Shown one piece after another: positions 5,986 through 6,575 of a stretch of DNA of 6,575 nucleotides. Location: contig CALFNI010000296.1 of assembly GCA_937902695.1 (NCBI GenBank), positions 1-6,575 of the forward strand, written 5' to 3'. The notes below the pieces were generated by a model that saw only the letters and a list, made by a program, of their open reading frames with translations, had not been told where the DNA came from and ran no database searches. Each line of letters begins with the position of its first letter. The stretch's first letter is position 1. Made by a program: the position numbers and the translations under genes. This DNA comes from an uncultured Rhodanobacteraceae bacterium (GTDB lineage Bacteria; Pseudomonadota; Gammaproteobacteria; Xanthomonadales; Rhodanobacteraceae).

Positions 5986-6575
5986 ATGCACCCGTTCGTT
6001 CAGATAGTGGGAATCGCGGTGCTTTCCCTGGCCGCCATCTGCGCAGAGGCCGCCGACCATCGCGTGAGCGTCGGCGGGGCCGCCGTCCGGTTCGACCCGC
6101 CGGATATCACGATCAACGTCGGCGACACGGTCACCTGGATCAGCGAGAGCGCTCAGCCGCACAATGTCCATGCGAACGACGACTCGTTCCGGTGCGCGGG
6201 CGGCTGCGACGGTGACGGCCAGGGCGGCAGCGGCGTGCCGCGAAGCGGCCCCTGGTCGTCGACTGTCGCGTTTTCGCACGAGGGCATCTACGGTTACCGC
6301 TGCGACCCGCACGCGGCCTACGGCATGGTCGGCGTCGTGCGCGTCGTCGCCGGCGGCGGGGGCGGCGGCGGCCCTGCGCACGTGCCGATCACGTCCGGCT
6401 TCACGGGCGCCTGGTACGACCCGGCCCAGAGCGGGCACGGCATCTTCATCGAAGTGCTGCCGGGCAACCAGATGCTCGCCTGGTGGTTCACGTTCAATCC
6501 CGACGGCACGCAGCAGAGCTGGTTCGGCAACGTCGGCGCGATCGACGGCGATACCGCGACGGTCGACGCGCTGCA
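5986..6575 (+). CDS. Secreted plastocyanin-like copper protein with Trp/Tyr-rich C-terminal domain (N-terminal part)
   Basis: The frame opens at an ATG behind a strong ribosome site and runs off the right edge after 196 codons. Residues 1-23 are a Sec signal peptide (VGIAVLSLAAICAEAA), with cleavage likely near 22-23, so the protein is periplasmic or secreted. Residues about 27-121 form a cupredoxin: FDPPDITINVGDTVTW, then first copper ligand His59 in QPHNVHAND, and the ligand loop YRCDPHAAYGMVG with Cys106, His109 and Met114 in C-x2-H-x4-M spacing, as in plastocyanin and pseudoazurin. A full type 1 copper set is therefore present. Cys70 and Cys74 (CAGGC) may form a disulfide. Seven glycines (123-129) link to a second domain starting at about 138: GFTGAWYDPAQSGHGIFIEV, then WWFTFNPDGTQQSWFGNVG. 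I recognise this as a Trp/Tyr-rich extracellular module from xanthomonad-type secreted proteins, of unknown function. It may be an electron carrier or copper binder; its partner is not identifiable. It is divergent from the regulator. Confidence 0.85.
   Translation, partial: MHPFVQIVGIAVLSLAAICAEAADHRVSVGGAAVRFDPPDITINVGDTVTWISESAQPHNVHANDDSFRCAGGCDGDGQGGSGVPRSGPWSSTVAFSHEGIYGYRCDPHAAYGMVGVVRVVAGGGGGGGPAHVPITSGFTGAWYDPAQSGHGIFIEVLPGNQMLAWWFTFNPDGTQQSWFGNVGAIDGDTATVDAL
6352..6372 (+). repeat. Seven-glycine codon run (interdomain linker)
   Basis: Seven consecutive Gly codons, six GGC and one GGG, encode the hinge between the cupredoxin domain and the C-terminal domain. This near-repeat of GGC units is a plausible site of in-frame length variation between strains. 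Confidence 0.7.

Noticed and set aside
5904..6438. Open frames on both strands overlapping the start of the cupredoxin gene (plus 5904-6215, minus 5938-6438).
   Set aside because: The frame from 5986 has a full ribosome site, a signal peptide and copper ligands; the others are compositionally biased shadows.

Overview
The window is very GC-rich. It reads as a chromosomal segment of a Gram-negative proteobacterium, most plausibly a gammaproteobacterium of the Xanthomonadales (Lysobacteraceae/Rhodanobacteraceae type). That placement is an inference from family resemblance: a Ser/Thr kinase with a membrane segment and TPRs, a CadC-like winged-helix/TPR regulator, a Tat-exported flavin amine oxidase, and a cupredoxin fused to a Trp/Tyr-rich C-terminal domain are all commonly seen there. 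No taxonomic marker gene, RNA gene, mobile element or CRISPR array is visible.

Layout: (1) from the left edge to 1924, plus strand, the C-terminal part of a transmembrane Ser/Thr protein kinase with a long TPR region; most of the catalytic domain lies off the window. (2) 1929-3512, minus strand, a flavin monoamine oxidase-family enzyme with a Tat signal and a lipobox. It converges on the kinase with only 4 bases between the stop codons. (3) 3597-5768, minus strand, a membrane-anchored CadC/ToxR-like regulator: winged helix, one membrane segment, TolB-N/FlgO-like domain, TPRs. It lies 84 bases upstream of the oxidase in the same direction, so the two may be co-transcribed; the gap holds GC-rich inverted repeats. 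(4) 5769-5985, a divergent control region. (5) 5986 to the right edge, plus strand, the N-terminal part of a secreted plastocyanin-like copper protein joined by a seven-glycine linker to a Trp/Tyr-rich domain.

How they may work together (inference): the kinase and the regulator share one plan, with a cytoplasmic output domain, one membrane helix and a periplasmic TPR region. They lie on either side of an exported flavoenzyme. The regulator is the natural candidate to control itself, the oxidase and perhaps the divergent cupredoxin.

The most notable non-coding signal is a run of tandem 11-bp direct repeats (three good copies, one degenerate) at 5765-5808, overlapping the regulator's translation start. 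The spacing is close to one helical turn and is the kind of site expected for OmpR/PhoB-type winged helices, which suggests an autoregulatory operator. I see no clear evidence of a new defence or mobile system here.
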